A stretch of DNA of 64,000 bases from JAAUTG01 sp964458705 (lineage in GTDB: Bacteria; Bacteroidota; Bacteroidia; Chitinophagales; Saprospiraceae), in assembly GCA_964458705.1 (NCBI GenBank), contig CAYWKD010000019.1, positions 1 to 64,000 of the forward strand. The letters run 5' to 3'. The stretch's first letter is position 1. The number at the start of each line of letters is the position of its first letter. The notes below the pieces were generated by a model. That model worked only from the letters and a program-made list of their open reading frames with translations, searched no databases and was not told where the DNA came from. This document shows, piece after piece, positions 8,798 to 18,700 of this stretch. The translations under genes were made by a program, and so were the position numbers.

Positions 8798-9538
8798 CTA
8801 TATCGCCTTTGCTTCTTCATGCAGGAGTCTTACCAACTCTTCTACATTATCAGCATCAACTAATTTTACACCGGATTTTTCTGGCGGTAGCTCATACTGA
8901 ACTGCGTTCGACCAAGTTTGGAAATCAACCGGTTCTATCACTTTCAAAGGCTTGCGCTTTGCCATCATAATACCGCGCATATTGGGAATACGCTGCTCTG
9001 CCAGTCCTTTTGCGGCACTCAGTACAAACGGTGCTGTTGCCACTACTACTTCACTTCCACCTTCAATCTCCCGCTTGATAGTAGCGGTTTCACCTTCCAT
9101 TTCAAGATGCGTAGCATAAGAAACATAAGGTAAGTCCAAAAATTCAGCAATCATAGCTCCCACTTCCGAGCGATTGTGATCAATGGTTTCTTTACCCGTA
9201 AAAACAAGATCGTAACTTTCTGTCTTTGCAACTTCCGCAATTTGTTTGGCAATAAATAGCGCATTGCTATTATCTGAATTCACTCTAATCGCACTGTCTG
9301 CTCCAATTGCTAGTGCTTTCCTGATAATCGTATCATTACCAGCATCACCGACATTGATTACTGAAACGGAACCACCCTGCGCTTCTTTGACTTCCAGCGC
9401 CCGTACTAGTGCATACCATTCGTCATAAGGATTCATGATGAACTGAACGCCATCCGTATTGAAGGACTTGCCTTCCTCTTTGAAAGATATCTTCGAAGTC
9501 GTATCTGGAACTTTACTTATACAAACTAATATTTTCAT
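8798..9538 (-). CDS. etfB: Electron transfer flavoprotein beta subunit
   Basis: A 246-residue beta subunit of electron transfer flavoprotein, which binds AMP and docks with dehydrogenases. Family hallmarks are the N-terminal 'MKILVCISKVPDT', 'MNPYDEWYALVRALEVKE', 'VFTGKETIDHNRSEVGAMIAEFLDLPYV' (signature region) and 'NMRGIMMAKRKPLKVI'. Length is normal. It is the first gene of the etfBA pair. The upstream region to 9881 is 343 bases long and holds, about 290 bases from the start codon, a perfect palindrome that recurs upstream of the beta-oxidation operon. Confidence 0.95.
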   Translation of the reverse strand: MKILVCISKVPDTTSKISFKEEGKSFNTDGVQFIMNPYDEWYALVRALEVKEAQGGSVSVINVGDAGNDTIIRKALAIGADSAIRVNSDNSNALFIAKQIAEVAKTESYDLVFTGKETIDHNRSEVGAMIAEFLDLPYVSYATHLEMEGETATIKREIEGGSEVVVATAPFVLSAAKGLAEQRIPNMRGIMMAKRKPLKVIEPVDFQTWSNAVQYELPPEKSGVKLVDADNVEELVRLLHEEAKAI

Positions 9539-9881
9539 AATGTTCTATCGTTGAAATGAATAGATTTTTTATCTACTATACGATGTGTATTGTATATTAG
9601 ATTCTGGAGGAACATTTAGCAATTCAGTAGAATTCCTCCATGAAACAACAGTACCTTTATTTAACTTATAGTGAACGATGTTGTCAACCAAAATGAACTG
9701 CATCGTTTTATGTGAACACAAGATAAAATGAACTTTATAATCGGTTTCTTATCTCTTGTCGTTAATAAGTTATTTTTCGATCTTTAATGAATGTAAAAAT
9801 ATATATTTAGCCACTAAAACAAGAGATATTTAGCGAAAATTCGCTAAAATCTACTTTAAACTCGTCAAAGCACTGTAAAAT
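9539..9881. other. Divergent intergenic region of etfB and the TPR-like gene
   Basis: This 343-base region holds no gene I can support. It contains an inverted repeat TGGAGGAA (9605-9612) / TTCCTCCA (9633-9640), and near its right end the palindrome TTTAGCGAAAATTCGCTAAA at 9829-9848. The middle is A+T-rich and could hold promoters for either direction; I see no perfect TAnnTTTG element. Confidence 0.6.
9829..9848. promoter_or_regulatory. Palindromic operator candidate, copy 1
   Basis: The sequence TTTAGCGAAAATTCGCTAAA is a perfect inverted repeat (9-bp arms around AA). Its 18-base core TTAGCGAAAATTCGCTAA is identical to the one at 40001-40018 upstream of the beta-oxidation operon. This copy lies 34 bases before the TPR-like gene and about 290 bases before etfB. 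A dimeric repressor or activator site is inferred. Confidence 0.6.
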
Positions 9882-10214
9882 ATGAATCCATCGAAACTAG
9901 ATAAATTGTTTTCCTTCTTAGAAAGTAGTCCAAATGATCCCTTTTTGATATTCGCTATTGCAAAAGAGTACGAAAAAGCCGCTGACTGGGATAAAGCATT
10001 GCATTATTATAAGAAACTGAGTGAAAAACATGAAGATTATGTTGGCACTTATTATCATTTGGGTAAACTTCATGAACGCCTAGAACAGCCACAAGCAGCA
10101 TGGGATTGCTACAAAAAGGGCATGAGTGTTGCTAAGGCACAAAATGACCAACATGCACTAAGCGAGTTAGCAGGCGCAAAGCTAGAACTAGGAGACGAAG
10201 AGGATTTTGAGTAA
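9882..10214 (+). CDS. Small TPR-like protein
   Basis: A 110-residue soluble protein made of about three helical repeats in the tetratricopeptide style. 'DPFLIFAIAKEYEKAADWDKALHYYKKL' and 'VGTYYHLGKLHERLEQPQAAWDCYKKGM' each show the W/G/Y/A/P spacing of a TPR, and a third partial unit ends in an acidic tail. It has no signal peptide. TPR modules mediate protein-protein contacts, so no enzymatic role is expected. It sits 48 bases before the helicase-nuclease gene on the same strand and may be co-transcribed with it, but the partner is unknown. Confidence 0.8.
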   Translation: MNPSKLDKLFSFLESSPNDPFLIFAIAKEYEKAADWDKALHYYKKLSEKHEDYVGTYYHLGKLHERLEQPQAAWDCYKKGMSVAKAQNDQHALSELAGAKLELGDEEDFE

Positions 10215-10262
10215 TTAACTAAAGTCCATTATATCCAATTCTTTTTTTCCTATTTTCGTCTC

Positions 10263-13200
10263 ATGCCAACACGTCAGCAATATAACGAGGTATTTTTAAA
10301 AGAATTAGAGCGATTGAATACTGCTCAGCGTAAGGCAGTTGAGCAAATTGATGGCCCTGTATTAGTCATTGCCGGTCCTGGTACAGGAAAAACGCATATT
10401 CTTTCGGCGCGCATCGGTCGTATTTTAATGGACACTGATACGCAGCCTTACAATATCTTGTGCTTGACCTTCACCGATGCTGGCGTTCGTGCAATGCGAG
10501 AACGATTGTTACAATTCATCGGTCCGGAAGCGCATCGGGTACATATCTATACGTTTCATTCTTTTTGTAACAATATCATTCAGGATAATCCCGCCTACTT
10601 CGGAGCGAATGCACTTGAGCCGATCAGTGAATTAGAGCAGATAGAATTGATGCAGGAGTTAATTGATGGACTAAATGCACTGCATCCTTTAAAGCGAGGA
10701 CGCAACAATCCTTACTTTTATCTGCGCCACCTCAAAGACTTGTTTCAGTTGATGAAACGAGAGCACTGGTCTGTGCAGCACATTGAGGCACAAGTAAAAA
10801 CTTTTCTAAGCGACTTACCCAATCGAAAAGAATTTATCTATCAAGTCAGTCGAGGAAAGTTCAAAAAAGGTATGCTTAAAAAAGCCAAGGTAGAAGAAAC
10901 TCAACATCGAATGCTGCAACTAGTGGAAGCTGCAAAGTTATTCCCAAAGTATTTGAGGAAGATGAAAAAAGCACGTCGCTACGATTACGACGACATGATT
11001 CTATGGGTGCTCAAGGCTTTTGAACACAACGAAGCGCTGCTGCGAAGGTATCAAGAACAGTACTTATACTTTTTGGTGGATGAGTATCAAGACACCAATG
11101 GTGCACAAAATGAAGTGCTACAGCGCTTAATGGATTTTTGGAACACTCCCAATGTCTTTATCGTAGGGGATGACGATCAGTCTATTTATGAATTTCAAGG
11201 TGCGCGACTCAAAAACATTCGAGACTTTCATGATCGCTACGAGCAAGAGGTGGAATTAGTAATTTTGACGGATAATTATCGTTCTACACAATCTATTTTA
11301 GATACTGCTTCCAGTCTGATTGAACATAACGAAAAACGCTTGCTGACTAGTTTGAGTAACTTAGGTTTGCAGAAAAGATTAGTTGCTAATCATCAGACTT
11401 TTGCACAGCTCACGGTACATCCACAAATCATTGAATATCCCAATCGCTTGCAAGAAGATGTTGCCATTGTACAGCAAATTGAGCAGCTCTGGCGGCAGGG
11501 CTTTCCATTAGAAGAAATAGCCGTTATTTATGCACAGCATCGGCAAGTGGACAATATGTTGACTTTACTGGAGAAAAAAGGTATTCCATACAACGTAAAG
11601 CGCAGAGTGAACATTTTGGACGAACCACTAATCTGGAATCTTCGATTATTGTTGGAGTATATTGCCGCAGAGTATGAGCAGCCCTATCAAGGCGAACATC
11701 TACTGTATCAACTGCTCCATATTGATTTTATTGGTATTGATGCTAGAGATATAGGAATTTTGAGTCAGTATTTAGCTAAAAAATACGATGAAACTTGGCG
11801 CAATTGCATTTTCGAATTACCTAAAGAGCTATTTATTCATCAACCAAAAAAGCTGCAAGCATTTACTGATTTCTTGCGGCGTGTCATTCAGGATTATCAG
11901 AACTTTCCACTCCCCATGTTGCTAGAGCGTATTTTGAATCGCTCTGGATTGTTGCAGTTCGTTTTGAAACAAGAAGAAAAAGCTTGGCTTACACAAGTCA
12001 TCAAAACCTTCTTTGATTTTGTGAAAGAGGAAGCTCATCGAAGCCCTCAGTTGACAATCAGACAACTTTTAGCAATACTCAAAAACATGGAAGACAATCG
12101 CCTGCGATTAGAAGTTAGTAAAATGACTGTTGCCAAAGCAGGTGTGAATTTACTAACAGCTCATGGCTCAAAGGGACTGGAGTTTGAAAAAGTTTTTCTG
12201 ATTGATTGCGTGAAAGACTACTGGGAGCCTCGCCGAAGGAGTGGTAGTTATAATTTTATACTGCCAGACACTTTGACTTACAGCGGCGAAGAAGATGTGA
12301 TGGAAGCACGACGCAGACTGTTTTATGTAAGCATGACTAGAGCAAAAGCGCAGTTGCACATCTCTTATGCCAAAGACGATCAGCGAGAGAAACCACTTCA
12401 AAGAGCAGTTTTCATAGATGAAATTCTGACTACCGCTGGCGAGAATGCTATCGTGGAAGTGCAAGAACAAAGCGTAGCGGAAAAGGATGTGCTTGCTGCT
12501 CAAACGCTCTTACTTTTTGAAATGGAGCAGCCTATCATTAAACCATTAAACGAGGACGTCATTCGCTATTTACTGGAAGATTTCAGATTGAGTGTTTCGA
12601 GTTTAAATGTATTTCTGCGCTGTCCACTGAGCTTTTTTTACGGATATGTCTTGCGTGTGCCAACTCTAATGAGTGAAGCTGCCAGCTATGGCGAAGCTAT
12701 GCACAAGACTTTTCAGCGTGCTTATGAAGTGATGTTGAGTAGAAAAAATAAAATGTTCCCAGCTCGCAACCAGTTCTTGCGGTTCTTTGAGGAAGAAATG
12801 CAATATCTGAGGCCCAATTTCTCACCAGCAACGTTCAAGCGGAAATTGGAAGCAGGCAAGCAAAACCTTTTGTACTATCATCAAAACCACCTTAAAAAGT
12901 GGGAGAAAGCAGCAAAAGTTGAATTTAACATCCGCCATGTAGAAGTAGTAGGTATTCCAATGACGGGAACAATTGATAAAATTGAGTTTGTTGGACTTAA
13001 TGAAGTACGGATTGTGGATTACAAAACAGGTCGGGCAGATGAAAGTAAACTCAGCCCAAAATCGAAAAAACTACCTAATGGTGGCAGCTACTATCGCCAA
13101 CTCTTATTTTACAAACTGCTCTACGAAAATCTTCGCCCCACTAACAGTCCCGCTAAAACAGGAACAGTTATTTTTCTTGATCCCACGCCACGAGGGCAAT

Positions 13201-13400
13201 ATCTACAAAAAACTATTTCACTAGAAGATAAAGACGTCCAGTTTATGAAAGAAATCCTTAGCGATACTTACGAGAAAATTCAATCCCACCAATTCTATCA
13301 GGGCTGCGGAGAAAAGAACTGCGTATGGTGCAACTTTGTCAAAAAAAACAAATTAGTAGATAGTTTGTCGGATGCAAGCGTAGAGGATCTGGATGATTGA
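10263..13400 (+). CDS. UvrD-type helicase fused to Fe-S PD-(D/E)XK nuclease
   Basis: A 1045-residue ATP-dependent DNA helicase of superfamily 1A with a nuclease tail. Motifs in order: Q-motif 'LNTAQRKAV', Walker A GPGTGKT (K43), Walker B DEYQDTN (D273), 'GDDDQSIYEFQGA', motif V 'LTAHGSKGLEF' and motif VI 'RRRLFYVSMTRAKAQL'. From about residue 775 a RecB/AddB-like nuclease follows, with 'TGTIDKIE' and 'RIVDYKTG' as catalytic strands. C787, C1015, C1020 and C1023 are arranged like the iron-staple of AddB. It probably processes broken DNA ends, combining AddA- and AddB-type activities in one chain. Its exact pathway is not determined. Confidence 0.88.
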   Translation: MPTRQQYNEVFLKELERLNTAQRKAVEQIDGPVLVIAGPGTGKTHILSARIGRILMDTDTQPYNILCLTFTDAGVRAMRERLLQFIGPEAHRVHIYTFHSFCNNIIQDNPAYFGANALEPISELEQIELMQELIDGLNALHPLKRGRNNPYFYLRHLKDLFQLMKREHWSVQHIEAQVKTFLSDLPNRKEFIYQVSRGKFKKGMLKKAKVEETQHRMLQLVEAAKLFPKYLRKMKKARRYDYDDMILWVLKAFEHNEALLRRYQEQYLYFLVDEYQDTNGAQNEVLQRLMDFWNTPNVFIVGDDDQSIYEFQGARLKNIRDFHDRYEQEVELVILTDNYRSTQSILDTASSLIEHNEKRLLTSLSNLGLQKRLVANHQTFAQLTVHPQIIEYPNRLQEDVAIVQQIEQLWRQGFPLEEIAVIYAQHRQVDNMLTLLEKKGIPYNVKRRVNILDEPLIWNLRLLLEYIAAEYEQPYQGEHLLYQLLHIDFIGIDARDIGILSQYLAKKYDETWRNCIFELPKELFIHQPKKLQAFTDFLRRVIQDYQNFPLPMLLERILNRSGLLQFVLKQEEKAWLTQVIKTFFDFVKEEAHRSPQLTIRQLLAILKNMEDNRLRLEVSKMTVAKAGVNLLTAHGSKGLEFEKVFLIDCVKDYWEPRRRSGSYNFILPDTLTYSGEEDVMEARRRLFYVSMTRAKAQLHISYAKDDQREKPLQRAVFIDEILTTAGENAIVEVQEQSVAEKDVLAAQTLLLFEMEQPIIKPLNEDVIRYLLEDFRLSVSSLNVFLRCPLSFFYGYVLRVPTLMSEAASYGEAMHKTFQRAYEVMLSRKNKMFPARNQFLRFFEEEMQYLRPNFSPATFKRKLEAGKQNLLYYHQNHLKKWEKAAKVEFNIRHVEVVGIPMTGTIDKIEFVGLNEVRIVDYKTGRADESKLSPKSKKLPNGGSYYRQLLFYKLLYENLRPTNSPAKTGTVIFLDPTPRGQYLQKTISLEDKDVQFMKEILSDTYEKIQSHQFYQGCGEKNCVWCNFVKKNKLVDSLSDASVEDLDD

Positions 13401-13452
13401 GTCAAATTTGGTGCAAGCGTTTAATTCAAAGCGTGCAACGGAACAATAAAAA

Positions 13453-13929
13453 ATGAAAACACATCACTATCAAATACAGGTCAGTTGGGTAGGTAATCAA
13501 GGCGAAGGTACTGCCAATTATAGAGCATATAGTCGCAATCATGACATAATAGCTGCGAAGAAGACTCTGTCCATTCCCGCTTCCGCTGATCCCGCCTTTC
13601 TTGGAGATAAAACTCGCTACAACCCCGAAGAGTTGTTCTTGTCCTCCCTCTCTGCTTGTCATATGCTTTGGTATCTACACCTTTGTTCCGTCAATACGAT
13701 CGTAGTAACTCACTATGAAGATAGTGCCATCGGCAGAATGGAGGAAGCAAAAGATGGTAGTGGCAAATTCACATCCGTTATGCTCCGCCCAAGCATCACT
13801 ATTAAAGATGCTGCAAAGCTAGAATTAGCTCATTCTTTACACCACGAAGCTAATAAGATGTGCTTTATTGCCAATTCGTGTAACTTTTCAGTCAAGCATG
13901 AACCAAGAATAATAGCTCTCAACTATTGA
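13453..13929 (+). CDS. OsmC-family peroxidase
   Basis: A 158-residue OsmC/Ohr-superfamily protein, a cytoplasmic thiol peroxidase that reduces organic hydroperoxides. The reactive cysteine lies in 'SSLSACHMLWYLHLC' (C69). The resolving cysteine would be C137 or C143 in 'KMCFIANSCNFSV'. The early segment 'SIPASADPAFLGDKTRYNPEEL' is characteristic of the YhfA/OsmC-like branch rather than Ohr. Length is slightly above OsmC proper (about 140). It begins 52 bases after the helicase gene and is convergent with the peptide transporter. The superfamily is certain; its physiological substrate is not. Confidence 0.88.
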   Translation: MKTHHYQIQVSWVGNQGEGTANYRAYSRNHDIIAAKKTLSIPASADPAFLGDKTRYNPEELFLSSLSACHMLWYLHLCSVNTIVVTHYEDSAIGRMEEAKDGSGKFTSVMLRPSITIKDAAKLELAHSLHHEANKMCFIANSCNFSVKHEPRIIALNY

Positions 13930-13956
13930 TAGAAGAAAAGTTTTTTATGCTGAGTC

Positions 13957-15447
13957 TTACTGTATTTTTCCCATCCACTTTTTAGTGAAAGGACTGATAA
14001 TCAAGAAAATAACACCTGCTCCAGCAGCCAACCAAACGACAGATAGGAATAAGTCTGGCATTTGTTGTACGTTTTCTGGATCAAAATTTCCAGCAAAAAG
14101 CCCTGCGATCAAATTCCCTAAAGCCGTTGCGACAAACCATATCCCCATCATTTGGCTGTAATATTTCTTAGGGGCTAATTTGGTGGTTGCACTCAGTCCA
14201 ACTGGGCTCAGCGTCAATTCTCCAATAGAATGCAAGAAATAAGTTAAGATTAACCAGAACATACCTGCTTTGCCACCTTCAGTTACAATTCTTGCTGCGA
14301 ATACCATCGCAAAGAAACCTGCTGCAAGGAGTATCAATCCGAAAGCAAATTTGAGCGGTGTGGAAGGATTCAAATTGCGCTTAGCTAAATTGACCCAAAG
14401 CGTTCCAATAATTGGTGCAAAAATAATGACCATCAATGGGTTTACCATCTGTAACCAACCGGTTGGCATCTCCCATCCAAAAATGAAACGATCCGTATAA
14501 TCACGACCGAATAAGTTAAGCGAAGAACCCGCCTGTTCAAATCCTGACCAAAAGACGGCTGCACCTATAAATAAGAGAAATATAATGGCAACTTTCTTTT
14601 TCTCTTCATCGGTGAGTCCACCAGCCACTAATATATAAGTAAAATAAGCAACTGCAATTGCTACGATTATGACGCCCGTTGCCTGAGCTAACCCTACGGC
14701 ATTGCTTAAGTCAACCTGACCTGTTAGCTGCAATACAGCAATCGTTCCAATTAAGGCTAGCGTAAGACCAATCGCCATAATTGGGTTGCCCTTCTCTGTA
14801 CTTTTCTCTTCTTTAGCTTTTGGAGTTAGACCGATTTCACCTAAATTCTTTTGCGTCAATCTATACTGCACCAAACCTATTAACATACCTATTGCAGCGA
14901 ATCCAAACCCTAAGTGCCAATTAACTTTTTCGCCTAGATAAGGCACAATTAGATAGCCTAAAAGTGAGCCTAAGTTGATTCCCATATAAAAGACTGAAAA
15001 TCCTGCGTCTCGTCTAGCTCCGCCTTCTGGATAAAGATCACCAACCATTGAGCTGATATTAGGTTTCAAGAATCCCGTTCCCAAAGCCACAAAAAGTAAT
15101 CCGATGTAAAATACGCTCGGACTAGCCGGAATAGCTAAAATGGCATGACCAATCATAATTAAAATACCCCCGTACCATACTGCTTTTCTTTGTCCTAATA
15201 TATTGTCTGCCAACCAACCTCCAGGCAAAGCAAATAGATAAACACCTGCTGCATATAAGCCATAAACTGCTCCAGCCGTTGCTACATCTAGTCCCATTCC
15301 CTCTTGAGCAACTTCCGTTGTCATAAACAAAATCAGAATAGCTCTCATGCCATAGTAGCTCAATCGTTCCCACATTTCGGTAAAGAAAAGTGTTGCCAGT
15401 CCATTTGGATGCCCTAGAAATCCTTTTGATGCAGTCATTCGTTCCAT
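13957..15447 (-). CDS. POT-family peptide transporter
   Basis: A 496-residue proton-dependent oligopeptide transporter of the major facilitator superfamily, importing di- and tripeptides across the inner membrane. The N-terminal family signature is intact: 'LFFTEMWERLSYYGMRAILILFM', including the ExxER-type motif that couples proton and peptide. The second signature lies in 'FLKPNISSMVGDLY', followed by 'RRDAGFSVFYMGINLGSLLG'. Twelve to fourteen hydrophobic segments are visible, as normal for POT proteins. The start is placed at MERMTASKGFLGHPNG. It is convergent with the osmC-like gene. A secreted metalloprotease gene lies divergently upstream and could supply peptides, which is inference. 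Confidence 0.92.
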   Translation of the reverse strand: MERMTASKGFLGHPNGLATLFFTEMWERLSYYGMRAILILFMTTEVAQEGMGLDVATAGAVYGLYAAGVYLFALPGGWLADNILGQRKAVWYGGILIMIGHAILAIPASPSVFYIGLLFVALGTGFLKPNISSMVGDLYPEGGARRDAGFSVFYMGINLGSLLGYLIVPYLGEKVNWHLGFGFAAIGMLIGLVQYRLTQKNLGEIGLTPKAKEEKSTEKGNPIMAIGLTLALIGTIAVLQLTGQVDLSNAVGLAQATGVIIVAIAVAYFTYILVAGGLTDEEKKKVAIIFLLFIGAAVFWSGFEQAGSSLNLFGRDYTDRFIFGWEMPTGWLQMVNPLMVIIFAPIIGTLWVNLAKRNLNPSTPLKFAFGLILLAAGFFAMVFAARIVTEGGKAGMFWLILTYFLHSIGELTLSPVGLSATTKLAPKKYYSQMMGIWFVATALGNLIAGLFAGNFDPENVQQMPDLFLSVVWLAAGAGVIFLIISPFTKKWMGKIQ

Positions 15448-15780
15448 TTTTTATAAAGTGAACCAAATTTAGTAGAATTTGCGAGTATTTAAACAAAACT
15501 GCATGCTCTTTTCAAACCACAGCCCCCTTTTTTAGGTCATTATATACCGTTCACCAATTAGTAGGTATAAAATTCCCGTTCACAAACGAATCCTACCGAA
15601 TGCTAATAGCCCATTGGCTTATCTATATATTGGTTTTATATTGCAACTGTATTTAAAGATGATTCAGAGACTAAAGATTTTACATCGTCATCTTTTTACC
15701 ATAATTGGAGGAGCAATTATACAATATGCTCTAGCAACACAACACACAATTTAAAAACATCTTAAAAGTAGTACAACATT
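15448..15780. other. Divergent intergenic region, peptide transporter / metalloprotease
   Basis: A 333-base gap with no gene I can support. It holds a direct repeat CCGTTCAC at 15547-15554 and 15576-15583 (29 bases apart), and the first copy sits inside an inverted repeat TATACC (15543-15548) / GGTATA (15564-15569). These could be regulator sites shared by the divergent genes. Confidence 0.4.
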
Positions 15781-18700
15781 ATGAAGGTATTTCGACGCCT
15801 TGCTGCCGAGATAGCCATGCTATTTCTATGCTTTACCATTCAAGCCCAACAAAGTGTTGCTGGCAATTTAATTACAGAGAAGTTATTTACAGAAGCTACC
15901 ACAGACGCTGAAATTTTGAAAACGTATGTCCGATCGGCTACTTTTCTAACGCTCGATCGACTGAAGTTAAAGAAACTTTACTTAGAAAGCCCTAGTCACT
16001 TTCGATTACAAATTCCAACGGAGTCTGGGCAATTACTTGAGTTAGAACTATTCAAACAAGAAATTCTATCAGATGATTTTTACTTGGACGATCAAGACGG
16101 GGATGTAAAATTATACGAACCGGGTGCTTACTATCATGGCTATTTGGTGAATGATCCCAAATCCATAGCAGCGATCAGTTTATTTGATGATAAGGTGTAT
16201 GGTCTTATTTCAGTAAATGGCAAGACCCTCGTTTTGGGACATCAACATCAGGATCGCTTTCCAGCAGGAAATGATTATATCTTATACGATAAGTCCGATC
16301 TACTCATCGAAAATAGCTTCAAATGTGGTACAGATGAACTCCCTGAAATTGAGGAAAATCATCCAGAAGAACAAGACGTTGAAATGATGAACACCACCTG
16401 TAAAGTGGTAGAAGTTTATTTTGAGGCAGACCATCGTATGTACAAAGACAATGGTAGTAATGAGGCAGAAACAATGGATTTTGTGAGTGCTATGTTTAAT
16501 GTAGTAGCACTTTTATATGCCAATGAAAGCATTGTTGTAAAAATATCGAAAACAAGGGTTTGGACAACTCAAGATAATTATCCTTCTAATTCCTCCACTG
16601 CTGCGCTTTATTCCTTTAGAAGTAGGCTAGGCGGACAGTTTGATGGAAACATTGCTCAATTGCTTTCCACTGTTCCTGCCAACAACGGTGGGGTAGCTTA
16701 TGTAGGTGTACTTTGTGCTAAAAACTACGGCGTTTCTTACGCTAATATTCGCAATAACTTTAAAGAATTTCCAACCTATTCATGGACTATTGAAGTGGTT
16801 ACTCATGAATTGGGACATAATTTTGGCTCTCCACATACGCAAAGCTGCGACTGGCCAGGTGGACCGATTGACGGTTGTGTGCCATCGGAAGGGGGCTGTC
16901 AAAGAGGGCCTGCTCCAAATGGTGGTGGTACAATTATGAGTTATTGCCATCTGACAAGCTATGGTATTGACTTTCAAAAAGGCTTCGGACCGCTACCCGG
17001 CAATTTAATCCGTTCAAAATATCAGAGTGCCTCTTGTCTTTCAACCGTTGAAGGAGAGGACTGTGGCAATGGGGGCGGTGATGACGGAGGTGGCGGTGAT
17101 GGTGGCAGAGAACCGAATCTAACAAGAGTGTCAGACAATATCTCTGTTACAGGACTCACGGCACTTCCCAACATTATCATCAAAAATAAAGGCGAAGGAC
17201 GCTCCACCGCTTGTTTAATTTCATTTTATATCTCTATTGATAATAGTTTTTCTGCTGCCGATTATTTTGTTAAAAGCCTTCCTATTCCGAGTTTGATGCG
17301 TGGAGAAACTTTTGGAGTATCCGCCGAACTAGCACTTGGACAGTTGGACGTTCCTGCGGGTAATTATTACTTGGGCTATATTATTGACAGCGAGAATGAA
17401 GTGCAGGAGTCTATTGAATCAGATAATACTTGGTACTGGATTAATCCTCGATTTCCTTTAACTGGAAATGATGGCGGCGGAGATGACGGCAGTGGAGATG
17501 ATAATAACGATGATTATTGCCAATCGGCTGGCGATGATGTCAAATACGAGTGGATTGCTAGAATAGCCATCGGTGAAATAGATAATGAAAGTCAGCGAAA
17601 TGGAGGTTATGGCAATTTTACGAATATTTCTACCTCATTGGAGCGAGGCAGCACGCCCTCTATTAGACTAACACCAGGCTTTAGAAGTCAGCAGTACAAA
17701 GAGAAATGGATGGTGTGGATTGACTTCAATAAGGATAAAGACTTTGATGATGCAAATGAACTCGTTTATCAAAGCGAACCTTCTGCTGAGCAGGTAACAG
17801 GAAGACTGAGTATTCCAGGCAATGCGCCAGAAGGGAAAACAAGAATGCGTGTGAGTATGAAATGGTTTGATGAAGACGAAGCTGCACAAGGTGCTTGTAG
17901 CTCTTTTGGATATGGCGAAGTAGAAGATTATGAGGTTGAAATTGTGGGAGATGTAACGGCATTCTGTGCCATCAATAGCGTGGTGCCAGCCGATCAAACT
18001 ATTTGTGATTTATTGACTACAACTTATGAGCAGTCTATTCGCATTGCCTACACTGGCGAACCGAGTAGCATCGTAGCAACAATTGATGCAGCAGAATATA
18101 CTTTTGAAGCCACAGGCAGTCCGCAACACATAACCATTGAAAATTTAGTTGCCGATGGTAACCCTGTGGATGTTAAAATTACACTTGCCTCGGAGGAAGG
18201 TTGCTCTGCCACAGAGGAGTTTCAGCGATTCTTCATTGCACCAGAGCCATGCGAAGCCACCTGCGAAGTTCCTGTCCCACTTGGCGTAGAGGTAGTTCAG
18301 AATGGCGGAATTTTGATTCAATGGGATAGCGTGCAACTTTCAGAATACTATCAAGTGCGCTATCGGGCAGCCGGAGAAAATGAATGGCAGTTTCAAACAG
18401 CTAGAGCAACATCCTATGAAGTAAAAGATGTAAATGAAAATAGCACTTATGAATATCAAATCAGAGCTAACTGCAATGACTTGGGCTGGTCAGATTGGTC
18501 GGATACCTATGTTTTTGTTACCTCAGGTGCTTGTGGCATTCCTGCATTGCGTTCCGTAGATGTGGTAAGCCCAACAGAAGTAAAAGTCCAGTGGTATCCA
18601 CTGCCTAGAGCCAATGAATACCGCATTAGATATAGAGCTACTGGCACCACTAGTTGGATGGTTAAAAATGTGAGTATCACTACTGTAAGTTTAACAGGAC

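Noticed and set aside
17050..17120. Programmed frameshift in the Gly/Asp-rich stretch of the metalloprotease
   Set aside because: The frame continues without interruption and the linker is an ordinary glycine/aspartate-rich spacer repeated later near 17470.
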